A stretch of 21,111 nucleotides of DNA from Bacteroidales bacterium (GCA_026996635.1 JALWKH010000137.1:1-21111), one strand, 5' to 3'; shown: positions 7,154 to 14,918, counted from the stretch's first letter. The notes: generated by a model not told the origin, from the sequence alone. A program made the numbers and translations.

Positions 7154-8492
7154 ATTTTTCATATTAATGGTTTATTTGTTGGCATCTGTAATTGCTTTTT
7201 CGCAAGAAACCGATACAGTTTACACCTTGTCTTTGGAACAAGCCCAACAACTCGCTTTGCAGCGGAATAAGACCGTGCTAAATTCGGAATTGGACATTAT
7301 TAAGGCAAAAAAGAAAATTTGGGAAACCACTGCAATAGGACTACCGCAAGTAAACGGCAGTATCTCACACAATTACAACATAGATTTACCTGTAACTCTT
7401 ATGCCGGCACGGATTTTCAATCCGCAAGCGCCACCCGGAACATATATGGAAATGAGATTCGGAACGGAGCACAATACAAAAGCCGGGCTTACCGTATCGC
7501 AATTGATTTTCAGCGGACAATATTTGGTCGGCTTGCAAACTACAAAGGTTTTTAAGCAACTTGCCGAAACCAAAAGCAAGCAAACCCAAAGGGATATAAA
7601 ATATTCCGTAGCCCAAACTTATTACCTTGTGCTTATTACTGCCGAAAACAAAAAGATTATTGACAGCAATTATGTATTTGTGAAAAAACTGTATGAAGAC
7701 ACCAAGAAAATGTATGAAGCGGGATTTACCGATGAAGCTACCCTCAAACAAATGGAACTTAACAAGACTAATTTGGAAAATGCTCTGAACACGGTTGCCC
7801 GCCAGTATGAAGTGGCTAAAAACCTTCTCAAATTTCAAATAGGTCTGGACTTAAGTTCAAAAATAGTGCTTACAGGCAGCCTAAATGATATGGATAATGA
7901 GCCCGATCAGGCAAACAAACTGATAAACAGCGAAATTGACCCGGAGCAGACTTTGGATTATCAACTTGTGGAGACACAAGAAAAGTTGCAACAGTTAGCG
8001 GTAAAGAATGAAAAAGCGACTCTGCTGCCTACCGTTTCTGCTTTTTACAACCACCAAGAAAGTATGATGGGCGACGAAATAAAGTGGTTTGACGAAGACG
8101 GCAAATGGTATAAAGCCAACATTGTCGGGTTCAACATCAATATTCCCATTTTCGGCAGCGGACAAAAACTTGCCAAAATTTCGCAGGCAAAAATCGAATT
8201 GGAAAAAACAAGAAACCAAAAGTGGATGATGAAGCAAAACCTTACTTTGCAAATTTTACAGGCAAAAGTAAAACTCCAAAACGCCCTTGAAAAATACACT
8301 TCGCAAAAGCAAAACAAAGAACTTGCCCAATTCATTTACAACAACACCAAGCAAAAATACCTGAAAGGTATGGCAAGCAGTATGGAGCTCACACAGGCAC
8401 AAATGCAATATTTCACAACCCTGCAACAATACTATCAAGCTATATTGGAATATTGGAACGCAAAGAATGAACTGGAGAAGATGGTTGAATAA
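7143..8492 (+). CDS. TolC-family outer-membrane efflux channel
   Basis: The 449-residue product starts with a signal peptide (cut probably after AFS before QET). Two outer-membrane-efflux repeats follow: long helical segments such as LSLEQAQQLALQRN, the SQLIFSGQYLVGLQ strand and NIPIFGSGQKLAKISQAK, ending in YNNTKQKYLKGMASSMELTQAQ and a final helix. This is the trimeric duct that takes substrates from the inner-membrane pump across the outer membrane. The ATG at 7143 lies inside the end of tetR; an upstream in-frame TTG is less likely because ATG 7143 gives a normal signal peptide. It belongs with the adaptor and pump genes downstream, from which it is now separated by a small inserted gene. 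Confidence 0.93.
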   Translation: MKFKFFILMVYLLASVIAFSQETDTVYTLSLEQAQQLALQRNKTVLNSELDIIKAKKKIWETTAIGLPQVNGSISHNYNIDLPVTLMPARIFNPQAPPGTYMEMRFGTEHNTKAGLTVSQLIFSGQYLVGLQTTKVFKQLAETKSKQTQRDIKYSVAQTYYLVLITAENKKIIDSNYVFVKKLYEDTKKMYEAGFTDEATLKQMELNKTNLENALNTVARQYEVAKNLLKFQIGLDLSSKIVLTGSLNDMDNEPDQANKLINSEIDPEQTLDYQLVETQEKLQQLAVKNEKATLLPTVSAFYNHQESMMGDEIKWFDEDGKWYKANIVGFNINIPIFGSGQKLAKISQAKIELEKTRNQKWMMKQNLTLQILQAKVKLQNALEKYTSQKQNKELAQFIYNNTKQKYLKGMASSMELTQAQMQYFTTLQQYYQAILEYWNAKNELEKMVE

Positions 8493-8505
8493 TGTGTTAA
8501 TGTGA

Positions 8506-8525
8506 TAATTAGTTAATGTGCTAAT
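8506..8525 (+). repeat. Left inverted repeat of the four-helix-bundle element
   Basis: It carries the 13-mer TTAATGTGCTAAT (8513-8525), found again inverted at 8935-8947 and in the same orientation at 13484-13496. It sits 13 bases after the tolC stop codon. Confidence 0.8.
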
Positions 8526-8563
8526 GAAAAAATGTGTTAATGAATTAAAACGGAAATAAGAGG

Positions 8564-8911
8564 ATGGGAAAAGATAATGCGATATTGAATAAAAGTTTTG
8601 AGTTTGCTTTAAAAATCATTGAATTTGCTGAATATCTTGAGAATAAACATAAATATGTGATAGCAAAACAGATATTAAGATCAGGAACATCAATAGGAGC
8701 AAATGTAAGGGAAGCTCAAAGTGCCGAAAGCAAAGCAGATTTTATTCATAAACTTAAAATAGCTGAAAAAGAATTGAATGAAACGGAATATTGGTTATTG
8801 CTATGTAAGCATTCGGAAAATTACCCGAGTCCAAACAATTTATTGGATGAAGTTATAGAAATGAAAAAATTGTTAAGTGTAATAATCAGCAGTAGTAAAA
8901 AGAACACTTGA
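8564..8911 (+). CDS. Four-helix-bundle protein of the S23/23S rRNA IVP family
   Basis: The 115-residue helical protein carries the family signature LRSGTSIGANVREAQSAESK, then ADFIHKLKIAEKELNETEYWL. Homologues are encoded inside 23S rRNA intervening sequences, as stand-alone genes, and more distantly as the Avd proteins of diversity-generating retroelements. They form small, often pentameric, helical bundles thought to bind nucleic acid; the biological role is unsettled. AAGAGG directly before ATG 8564 may serve as its ribosome binding site. It interrupts an otherwise standard tolC-adaptor-pump operon and is flanked by inverted repeats. No reverse transcriptase or variable repeat is nearby, so a retroelement role is not supported. 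Nothing suggests a part in efflux. Confidence 0.9.
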   Translation: MGKDNAILNKSFEFALKIIEFAEYLENKHKYVIAKQILRSGTSIGANVREAQSAESKADFIHKLKIAEKELNETEYWLLLCKHSENYPSPNNLLDEVIEMKKLLSVIISSSKKNT

Positions 8912-8934
8912 ATGTGTCGAGATATAATTAGCAA

Positions 8935-8954
8935 ATTAGCACATTAATGAATTA
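8935..8954 (-). repeat. Right inverted repeat of the four-helix-bundle element
   Basis: ATTAGCACATTAATGAATTA is the near-complement of 8506-8525 (18/20). It lies 23 bases after the four-helix-bundle stop codon and 20 bases before the adaptor ATG. Confidence 0.8.
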
Positions 8955-8974
8955 GCAAATTAAAATAAATAATT

Positions 8975-10030
8975 ATGAAAAAGATTTTTTTGTTGATTGC
9001 GATAATCGGAGTAATCGGGGCGGGGTGCAAGAACGGAAATGAAACTGGAAACGATAAACAAACCGCACAAGTAGAACAAGCCAAAATACCCGTTAGGATA
9101 CAAAAGGTCGTAAAAAAGCCGTTTAGTCATTTTGTTGAGACTTCGGGCAATGTGGAAGCCGTGAATTGGGCATTTATTTCGCCCCAAGCCAACGGGCAAG
9201 TAATCAAGGTAAATGTAAACGAAGGCGATTATGTGGAAAAAGGACAAGTGCTGGTTGAATTGAACGATGCCATTATCAGAAAAAATATTGCCGAACTGCA
9301 AACTCAACTTGACCTTGCGAAAATCACTTACGAAAAGCAAAAATCACTTTACGAACAAAAAATCGTAAGCGAGATTCAATATTTGCAGGCAAAAACACAA
9401 AAAGAAGCATTGGAAAAGAAATTGGAAGTGCTGAACGAGCAATTGAGCTACACCAAAGTTACCGCACCATTTGCGGGAACAATTGAAAACATACAGATAA
9501 AAGAAGGTGAAATAGCAGCTCCCGGCAGGCAACTTATGCAGCTTTACAACCTTGACTTGCTGAAAATTAAAGCCGATTTGTCCGAAAAATATATATCGAG
9601 CATAAAAAAAGGCGATACAGTTCTTGTGCATTTCGACAACTTGCCTATGCAAGACTTAAAACTTCCCGTTTACCGCATCGGCAGTGTGATAAATCCAAGC
9701 AACAGAACATTTAAAATTGAGTTGCGACTGGCCAACAAAGACAAACTTATAAAGCCAAATATGGTAGCAAGGCTCAAAATAGAAGACTACAGCAATCCCG
9801 AAGCTATTGTAGTGCCTACTCCCGTTGTGAAAAAAGACTTCGAAAAGGAATTTCTTTTCATTGCCAAGAAAGTGAAAGGTAAACTCGTTGCCAAAAAAGT
9901 GTATGTGAAGACCAATATGTCTTACAACGGATTTACTGAAGTTGTGGAAGGCTTGAACGAGGGTGATTTGCTGATCACGGAAGGATATAACGAAGTGGCA
10001 GACAATTCGTTGATAGAAGTTTTAAAATAA
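8975..10030 (+). CDS. HlyD/AcrA-type efflux periplasmic adaptor lipoprotein
   Basis: The 351-residue protein bridges the RND pump and the TolC-like channel. A lipobox ends in IGAGC with Cys18 as the acylation site, so it is anchored to the inner membrane. Next come the first biotinyl-lipoyl half (FISPQANGQVIKVNVNEGDY, about 67-86), a coiled-coil hairpin (about 95-155), the second lipoyl half (YTKVTAPFAGTIENIQIKEG), a beta-barrel (about 190-270) and a membrane-proximal domain to the end. It is followed after 13 bases by the pump gene. Its upstream region is the inverted-repeat element, not an obvious promoter, so expression probably depends on readthrough from tolC or on RNA processing. Confidence 0.94.
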   Translation: MKKIFLLIAIIGVIGAGCKNGNETGNDKQTAQVEQAKIPVRIQKVVKKPFSHFVETSGNVEAVNWAFISPQANGQVIKVNVNEGDYVEKGQVLVELNDAIIRKNIAELQTQLDLAKITYEKQKSLYEQKIVSEIQYLQAKTQKEALEKKLEVLNEQLSYTKVTAPFAGTIENIQIKEGEIAAPGRQLMQLYNLDLLKIKADLSEKYISSIKKGDTVLVHFDNLPMQDLKLPVYRIGSVINPSNRTFKIELRLANKDKLIKPNMVARLKIEDYSNPEAIVVPTPVVKKDFEKEFLFIAKKVKGKLVAKKVYVKTNMSYNGFTEVVEGLNEGDLLITEGYNEVADNSLIEVLK

Positions 10031-10043
10031 AACCGGAATAAAG

Positions 10044-13000
10044 ATGAGTCAAGATAAAAAAGTAAAAAGAGAGTTTTTTCTTACGAATATTGCCCTTGGG
10101 AACAAAACTTCTATGTTCCTGCTGGCATTGATTATTTTGGGATTCGGTATTGTAGCTTATCAAAATATGCCGAAAGAATTATTTCCCGAAGTGAATATGC
10201 CGTACATAATGGTGCAAACCACATATCCGGGCAATTCGCCAATTGATATGGAAAAACTCGTAACCAAACCGCTTGAGAAAGAAATAGACGGCATAAAAGG
10301 CATTAAAAATATCACTTCCACTTCAATGCAAGATGTCTCCATTATAACCATTGAGTTCGATTTTAAGACCGACCTTTCAAGGGCGTTGCAAGATGTAAAA
10401 GATGCCGTGGACAAAGCCAAACCCGATTTGCCGACCGACTTGCCGCACGACCCTCTGGTAAAGGATATCGATTTGTCGGAGTTCCCTTTTATAAATGTGA
10501 ATCTTTACGGGGATTTCAGTCTCGACGAGCTGAAAAAATATGCCGATAAGCTGGAAGATAAGTTTGAAGAAATACCTGAAGTTTCCAAAGTGTCGGTGCG
10601 GGGAATCAATGACAAAGAGATTCAAATCAATGTTGACCCCGATGCAATGGAAGCCGTTCAAGTCAGCTTCAATGATATAGAAAATGCCGTAAAGCAAGAA
10701 AATATTGCTATGTCCGGCGGCGACATTAAGGTAAACGGGCTTCAACTTTCGTTGAGAATAGACGAGCAGTTTCACAATGTAAACCAAATAAAAAACCTTA
10801 TTGTAAAGCACCAAAACGGCAATATCGTTTACCTGAAAGATATTGCGGAAGTGAAAGAAACTTATGCAGAACCTAATAGTATTGCAAGACTTAACGGTAA
10901 TCCCGTTTTGTCCGTTCAATTGGTGAAAAAAACAGGCGAAAACCTTCTTGATGCTACCAAGCAAGTTTACAAAATCCTTGACGAAGCCCGCCAAAAGCAT
11001 ATTATTCCTTCCAACCTGAAAATTGCAATTACAAACGACCAATCTGACCTTATCAAAAAGCAACTCAGCAATCTGGAAAATTCAATGGTGATAAGCATAT
11101 TCTTTGTTGTTGTTGTGCTTTTCTTGTTCTTGGGCTTGCGAAACGCTTTGTTCGTAGGGCTTGATATTCCGCTTTCGATGTTTCTTTCCATTGCCGTATT
11201 GTCGCTTATGGATTACAAAATCAATATGGTGGTTTTGTTCTCGTTGATTCTTGCTCTCGGTATGCTTGTGGACAATGCCATTGTGATAGTGGAGAACATC
11301 TACCGTATGTTTACCAAAGACAATTTGCCGATAAAAGAAGCCGCAAAGCAAGGTGCGGGAGAAGTTGCCATTGCCGTTATTTCTTCTACCGCTACCACAC
11401 TTGCAGCCTTTTTCCCGCTGCTGTTTTGGGATTCCATTATGGGTAAATTTATGCAATTGTTGCCTATCGTGCTTATTATTGTTCTTTCGTCGTCTTTGTT
11501 CGTGGCACTGGTAATTATGCCGGTGTTTTCCAATACATTTTTGCGAAAAGAAGAAAAATTTGCACCTGCCAAAAAGCAGTTGATAATTGCGGGGGCTGTA
11601 CTTTTGCTTGCTCTACCGTTTTACTTTACGGGAAATTTTATGCTTGCCAATCTTTTGGCTACAATAACATTATTGCTTCTGCTGAATGTGCTTTTTCTGC
11701 AAAAACTCGGTATTTGGTTCAAAGATGTATTTCTCTCCAAGCTCGAAATTTGGTACTCAAAATCAATAGAATGGTCAATGCGGGGCAAAAATCCGTACAT
11801 AGTTTTCTTGCTTACACTTTTGTTGCTTGTTTTTACCCAAATTCTAATGAAAGTAAGAGCTCCCGAAAAGATTTTCTGGTCACAATCAGATCCGAATTAC
11901 ATCAACATAAAATTTGAGGTTCCGGTTGGTCACAACATTTATTACACGGATGATTTTTCAAAAAAAATAGAAAAGAAAGTAAATGAAATACTGGCACCGC
12001 ACAAAGACATTGTGAAATCAGTTCTCACTAATATCGGCAAAGGTGCAAAAACAAAAGGTAAATTGGGTCAAGCACCGGAAGTTACGGGGCCTAATCACGG
12101 ATTGATAACAGTTAGTTTTGTTGATTACGAATACCGTAACGGGGTGAGCACATCTGACATAATGAAACAAATCTCGGACAGTTTGGTGCACAGCTATCCC
12201 GGCGTATCGTTTGACATTTCGCAAGACGAGAAAGGTCCGCCGATGGGTTCGGCAGTAAGCATTGAAATTTTCGGTGAAGATTACAATACTTTGATGAGTA
12301 TAGCAGATTCAATGGAGATTTTGATAAAAAAAGCCGGCATACAAGGCTTGGAAGGACTTAAGGTTGACCTTGTAACGGGTAAGCCGGAACTTATTGTAAA
12401 AATTGACAGGGAAAAAGCCCGCAGGTTCGGGTTGAGTACAGCTCAAGTAGCTATGGCTATCAGAACTGCCCTTTTCGGAAAAGAAGTGTCAAAATTCAAA
12501 GTCGGTGATGACGAATACCCTATTGAGGTAAGGTTTAAAGAGAAATACAGAAACAACATTGATAATTTGATGAATCAAAAAATCACTTTCCGTAACAGGC
12601 GCGGTAAGATGATGCAAATACCTATTTCTTCAATAGCTTCGGTAGAATACAATACTACTTATGACGGCATAAAACACAAAAACCTTGACAGGTACATTAC
12701 TTTGTCGTCGAATGTGGTAAAGGGCTTCAATTCAAACAAGATAAACGATAAGATAAAAGAAGTGTTGAAAGACTTCAAATTGCCGGTGGGTTACTCGTAC
12801 AAGTTTGCGGGTAAGCAAGAAGACCAGCAAAAGACTATTGACTTTATGAAACACGCTATGTTGGTGGCAATATCGCTTATAATGCTTATTCTGGTGTCAC
12901 AATTCAATTCTGTCGTTAAGCCGTTTATTATTTTTATCAGTATAATTTTCAGTACGATAGGTGTGTTTTTGGGAATTGCGCTTACCAAAATGGATTTTGT

Positions 13001-13454
13001 GATTGTGATGAGCGGAATAGGAATTGTTTCACTTGCTGGAATTGTGGTGAATAATGCCATTGTGCTCATAGATTACATTGATTTGCTGAAAAAAAGACGC
13101 AGGAAAGAATTGGGGTTGCCCGAAGATGCTTTTTTACCCGTGCCGGAAGCTACCAAGTGCATAATAGAAGGCGGTAAAACAAGGTTGAGACCGGTATTGC
13201 TTACTGCGATTACCACTATTTTGGGCTTGCTGCCGATGGCAATGGGAATCAATATCAATTTCAAAGAATTGTATTACCATTTTGACCCGCATCTGTATTG
13301 GGGCGGAGATATGGCAGCAATATGGTCTCCTTTGGCTTGGACGGTGATTTTCGGTCTTACATTCTCTACATTCCTGACACTCATCGTAGTGCCGGCTATG
13401 TATCGTATTGCAACCAATATCGAAAAGGTTTTCAGGGATAGGAGAGGGAAGTGA
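10044..13454 (+). CDS. RND-family (HAE1/AcrB-type) efflux pump
   Basis: The 1136-residue inner-membrane transporter exports hydrophobic compounds using the proton gradient. It shows the RND pattern: N-terminal TM1, ELFPEVNMPYIMVQTTYPG, a first periplasmic loop, then TM2-TM6 with ALGMLVDNAIVIVEN. D410 matches AcrB Asp407, and Asn411 replaces Asp408, as in many HAE1 relatives. The second half ends with AGIVVNNAIVLIDY and RLRPVLLTAITTILGLLPMA. Between TM6 and TM7 (about 511-555) lies an extra very hydrophobic segment that could add two membrane helices. It is the last gene of the efflux cluster, 13 bases after the adaptor. Substrates cannot be read from sequence. Confidence 0.95.
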   Translation: MSQDKKVKREFFLTNIALGNKTSMFLLALIILGFGIVAYQNMPKELFPEVNMPYIMVQTTYPGNSPIDMEKLVTKPLEKEIDGIKGIKNITSTSMQDVSIITIEFDFKTDLSRALQDVKDAVDKAKPDLPTDLPHDPLVKDIDLSEFPFINVNLYGDFSLDELKKYADKLEDKFEEIPEVSKVSVRGINDKEIQINVDPDAMEAVQVSFNDIENAVKQENIAMSGGDIKVNGLQLSLRIDEQFHNVNQIKNLIVKHQNGNIVYLKDIAEVKETYAEPNSIARLNGNPVLSVQLVKKTGENLLDATKQVYKILDEARQKHIIPSNLKIAITNDQSDLIKKQLSNLENSMVISIFFVVVVLFLFLGLRNALFVGLDIPLSMFLSIAVLSLMDYKINMVVLFSLILALGMLVDNAIVIVENIYRMFTKDNLPIKEAAKQGAGEVAIAVISSTATTLAAFFPLLFWDSIMGKFMQLLPIVLIIVLSSSLFVALVIMPVFSNTFLRKEEKFAPAKKQLIIAGAVLLLALPFYFTGNFMLANLLATITLLLLLNVLFLQKLGIWFKDVFLSKLEIWYSKSIEWSMRGKNPYIVFLLTLLLLVFTQILMKVRAPEKIFWSQSDPNYINIKFEVPVGHNIYYTDDFSKKIEKKVNEILAPHKDIVKSVLTNIGKGAKTKGKLGQAPEVTGPNHGLITVSFVDYEYRNGVSTSDIMKQISDSLVHSYPGVSFDISQDEKGPPMGSAVSIEIFGEDYNTLMSIADSMEILIKKAGIQGLEGLKVDLVTGKPELIVKIDREKARRFGLSTAQVAMAIRTALFGKEVSKFKVGDDEYPIEVRFKEKYRNNIDNLMNQKITFRNRRGKMMQIPISSIASVEYNTTYDGIKHKNLDRYITLSSNVVKGFNSNKINDKIKEVLKDFKLPVGYSYKFAGKQEDQQKTIDFMKHAMLVAISLIMLILVSQFNSVVKPFIIFISIIFSTIGVFLGIALTKMDFVIVMSGIGIVSLAGIVVNNAIVLIDYIDLLKKRRRKELGLPEDAFLPVPEATKCIIEGGKTRLRPVLLTAITTILGLLPMAMGININFKELYYHFDPHLYWGGDMAAIWSPLAWTVIFGLTFSTFLTLIVVPAMYRIATNIEKVFRDRRGK

Positions 13455-13483
13455 TGTTGTTAATTTGTTAATGAACTAATGAA

Positions 13484-13496
13484 TTAATGTGCTAAT
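13484..13496 (+). repeat. Third copy of the 13-mer TTAATGTGCTAAT
   Basis: It lies 30 bases after the pump gene stop codon, in the same orientation as the copy after tolC (8513-8525) and opposite to the copy at 8935-8947. Confidence 0.75.
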
Positions 13497-13499
13497 TGT

Positions 13500-13560
13500 T
13501 TAATTTGCTAATTATCAGGTGTTTTTTCGTCATTGCGAGGAGCGAAGCAACGTAGCAATC
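13500..13560 (+). repeat. Composite direct repeat, copy A
   Basis: Positions 13500-13525 match 14001-14026 with one difference in 26 bases. Both are followed within 13 bases by a GTCATTGCGAG-type repeat (here 13528-13560, a variant with GGAGCGAAGCAACGTAGCAA). The same order of parts in two places suggests duplication of a compound unit. Confidence 0.7.
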
Positions 13561-13575
13561 TGCACAAAACGCTTC

Positions 13576-13610
13576 CGTCATTGCGAGCGAATGTAATGAG
13601 CGTAGCAATC
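13576..13610 (+). repeat. GTCATTGCGAG dispersed repeat, second copy
   Basis: The 35-base unit starts CGTCATTGCGAGCGAATG and ends GAGCGTAGCAATC. It is nearly identical to 14039-14073. A decayed third relative spans about 13626-13661 (CGTTATTGTGAGCGAA). TTGC near the start and GCAA near the end make it partly palindromic. Repeats of this look are common between genes in Bacteroidetes. Confidence 0.75.
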
Positions 13611-13674
13611 CTCATTAAACGACCTCGTTATTGTGAGCGAACAATGTGGGTGCGGTGATTGCCGCCAAATACGA

Positions 13675-13807
13675 GGGCTTTAGCCCCGGATAAAGATGGC
13701 TAAGGCTAAAGCCTGTGCGGGATTTTGGCTTATTCTACCCTACCATAAATGGTAGGGCTATTCAAAATATGATATTTTTGAATAAATTATAAACGGGCTA
13801 AAGCCCG
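13675..13807. repeat. Cluster of perfect hairpins
   Basis: GGGCTTTAGCCC (13675-13686) and CGGGCTAAAGCCCG (13794-13807) are inverted-repeat hairpins, with a GGCTAAAGCC copy at 13704-13713. CCCTACCATAAATGGTAGGG (13738-13757) is a 7-bp stem, and ATTCAAAATAT with ATATTTTTGAAT (about 13760-13782) nearly forms another. None is followed by a T run, so these are not ordinary terminators. Confidence 0.7.
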
Positions 13808-14000
13808 CCTAACCCACATGAATAACGAATATCCAATGCCGAATATCGATTTTAGAAGTAAAATTCATCATTCGTTGTTCATTATTCGATGTTCTTAAAT
13901 CAAAAAAAACATGTTCTCGCACGGTTGTATAGTGTGGATATGAATAGCACCGCCTTTTAAGGCGAGAAGTAAAAGGTTAATGAATTATTTAGTCGATGTG

Positions 14001-14073
14001 TTAATTTGTTAATTATCAGGTGTTTTCCTTTCTTTTCTCGTCATTGCGAGCAAATGTAATGAGCGTAGCAATC
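14001..14073 (+). repeat. Composite direct repeat, copy B
   Basis: TTAATTTGTTAATTATCAGG begins the copy at 14001. The GTCATTGCGAG unit follows at 14039-14073. It matches copy A at 13500 in order and sequence, 501 bases downstream. Confidence 0.7.
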
Positions 14074-14215
14074 TGCTTAATTAATGAGATGTTCACGCAC
14101 CTTCGGTGGCTCATAATGATGCATGGTGTTTAGTATTTCTCCATACCGCATGATTGTATCGTCTGGTTGTAAACCCTCCTATTCAACGCCGTGATAATTT
14201 TTTATTTTATTTTTG

Positions 14216-14223
14216 TATCTTTA
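14216..14223 (+). promoter_or_regulatory. -7 box of queD
   Basis: TATCTTTA matches TAnnTTTG at all but the last base, 21 bases before ATG 14245. No clear -33 box. Confidence 0.45.
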
Positions 14224-14244
14224 AGCACAAACAAACGGAATATT

Positions 14245-14697
14245 ATGAAACAGCAAATAATAAGGGTAACAAAAATTTTCGGGTGGGAAATGTCCCACGC
14301 TCTTTGGAACTACGACGGGTTGTGCAGCAACTTGCACGGACATTCTTATATAATGCATGTTACCGTGAAGGGCAAACAAATTGCCGATGACGAATCTCCG
14401 AAACTGGGAATGGTGATTGACTTCGGCGACTTGAAAAGAATTGTGAAAGAAAACATTGTAGATAAATTTGACCACAGCGTAGTTCTTAACTCCAAAGCCG
14501 ATGTGGCTGCATTGTCCGGCGTAAAGCAAATGTTCGACAGGGTGCATCTCGTTGATTTCCAACCTACGGCGGAAAACTTGGTGGTTTATTATGCCGAAAT
14601 TATCAAGTCAAAACTTCCCGAAGGAATAACTTTGCACAGCGTAAGGCTGTACGAAACAGCCACATCTTTTGCAGAGTGGTATGCGGAGGATAATTAG
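14245..14697 (+). CDS. queD: 6-carboxytetrahydropterin synthase (QueD) / 6-pyruvoyl-tetrahydropterin synthase family
   Basis: QueD turns 7,8-dihydroneopterin triphosphate into 6-carboxytetrahydropterin, the second step toward queuosine and other 7-deazapurines. The 150-residue protein carries the zinc ligands His18, His31 and His33 (MSHA; CSNLHGH), the catalytic Cys27, the Asp76-His77 pair (FDHSVVL), the PTAEN motif and Glu137 (RLYETATSFAEW). A longer frame begins at 14191, but ATG 14245 gives the usual family N-terminus and lies after the promoter box. No queC, queE or queF is adjacent. Assignment to QueD rather than eukaryote-type PTPS rests on the C-x3-H-x-H pattern and short length. Confidence 0.9.
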   Translation: MKQQIIRVTKIFGWEMSHALWNYDGLCSNLHGHSYIMHVTVKGKQIADDESPKLGMVIDFGDLKRIVKENIVDKFDHSVVLNSKADVAALSGVKQMFDRVHLVDFQPTAENLVVYYAEIIKSKLPEGITLHSVRLYETATSFAEWYAEDN

Positions 14698-14799
14698 TTT
14701 TTGCAGGATTTTTGAATTTGTTTCAGGGATAAACACTTTTATTTAATGATTTCCGTTATCCTTTTATTGTATTCGGATAGCGAAATGAAATTTTAGTAA

Positions 14800-14807
14800 T
14801 ATCTTTG
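14800..14807 (+). promoter_or_regulatory. -7 box of the lepB-phoH transcript
   Basis: TATCTTTG is an exact match to TAnnTTTG, about 150 bases before the lepB ATG. The resulting leader would run through the repeat at 14845-14939. Confidence 0.5.
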
Positions 14808-14844
14808 AAGTGCAAAAATTCGGCCTCACCCACCTAACCTCCCT

Positions 14845-14918
14845 CAAGGGAGGAAACCTAAATTCTCCCCTTGAGAGCCTGCACTGAACAGGTTTCAGTG
14901 GGAGATACAGAGGGGTGA
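14845..14918 (+). repeat. Dispersed repeat, copy carrying a 24-base insert
   Basis: The outer parts match 6285-6334 (CAAGGGAGGAAAC; CTCCCCTTGAG; GGGAGATACAGAGGGGTGA). Between TTGAG and GGGAG there are 24 extra bases (14876-14899). These include CACTGAA and TTCAGTG (14882-14888 and 14894-14900) as inverted repeats. GGTGACGAG then occurs twice (14914-14922, 14931-14939). Confidence 0.7.

Larger units (their letters stand above)
8493..8974. mobile_element. IVS-like element: four-helix-bundle gene between inverted repeats
   Basis: The gap between tolC and the adaptor gene is filled by a small gene with inverted flanks. TAATTAGTTAATGTGCTAAT (8506-8525) is 18/20 complementary to 8935-8954, with a 13-base perfect core. 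The cargo is an S23/IVP-type protein, the family encoded by intervening sequences in 23S rRNA genes. I infer an inserted element of that kind. Neither its exact ends nor any target duplication can be seen. Confidence 0.5.
13455..14244. other. Gene-free repeat-rich region
   Basis: About 790 bases with no credible coding sequence. It holds a mosaic of intergenic repeats: TTAAT-rich words including the 13-mer TTAATGTGCTAAT at 13484-13496, four copies (one degenerate) of a GTCATTGCGAG repeat, three GGGCTWWAGCCC hairpins, a CCCTACC/GGTAGGG hairpin and an inverted pair of ACGAAT-rich segments (about 13821-13893). The promoter of queD is at its right end. Confidence 0.75.

Noticed and set aside
8564..8911. 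Avd accessory protein of a diversity-generating retroelement
   Set aside because: The fold family is related, but no reverse transcriptase, template repeat or variable target gene is in the window.
10377..11063. 228-residue open frame antisense to the RND pump gene
   Set aside because: It is the reverse shadow of a strongly conserved coding sequence and shows no recognisable domain or start signal.
11271..11276. Asp-to-Asn change at the second proton-relay aspartate of the RND pump as a sign of inactivation
   Set aside because: VDNAIV is common in active HAE1 relatives; the first aspartate (D410) is kept.
13528..13661. Possible CRISPR array
   Set aside because: The repeats are irregularly spaced, degenerate, and separated by only about 15 bases; there are no uniform spacers and no cas genes.
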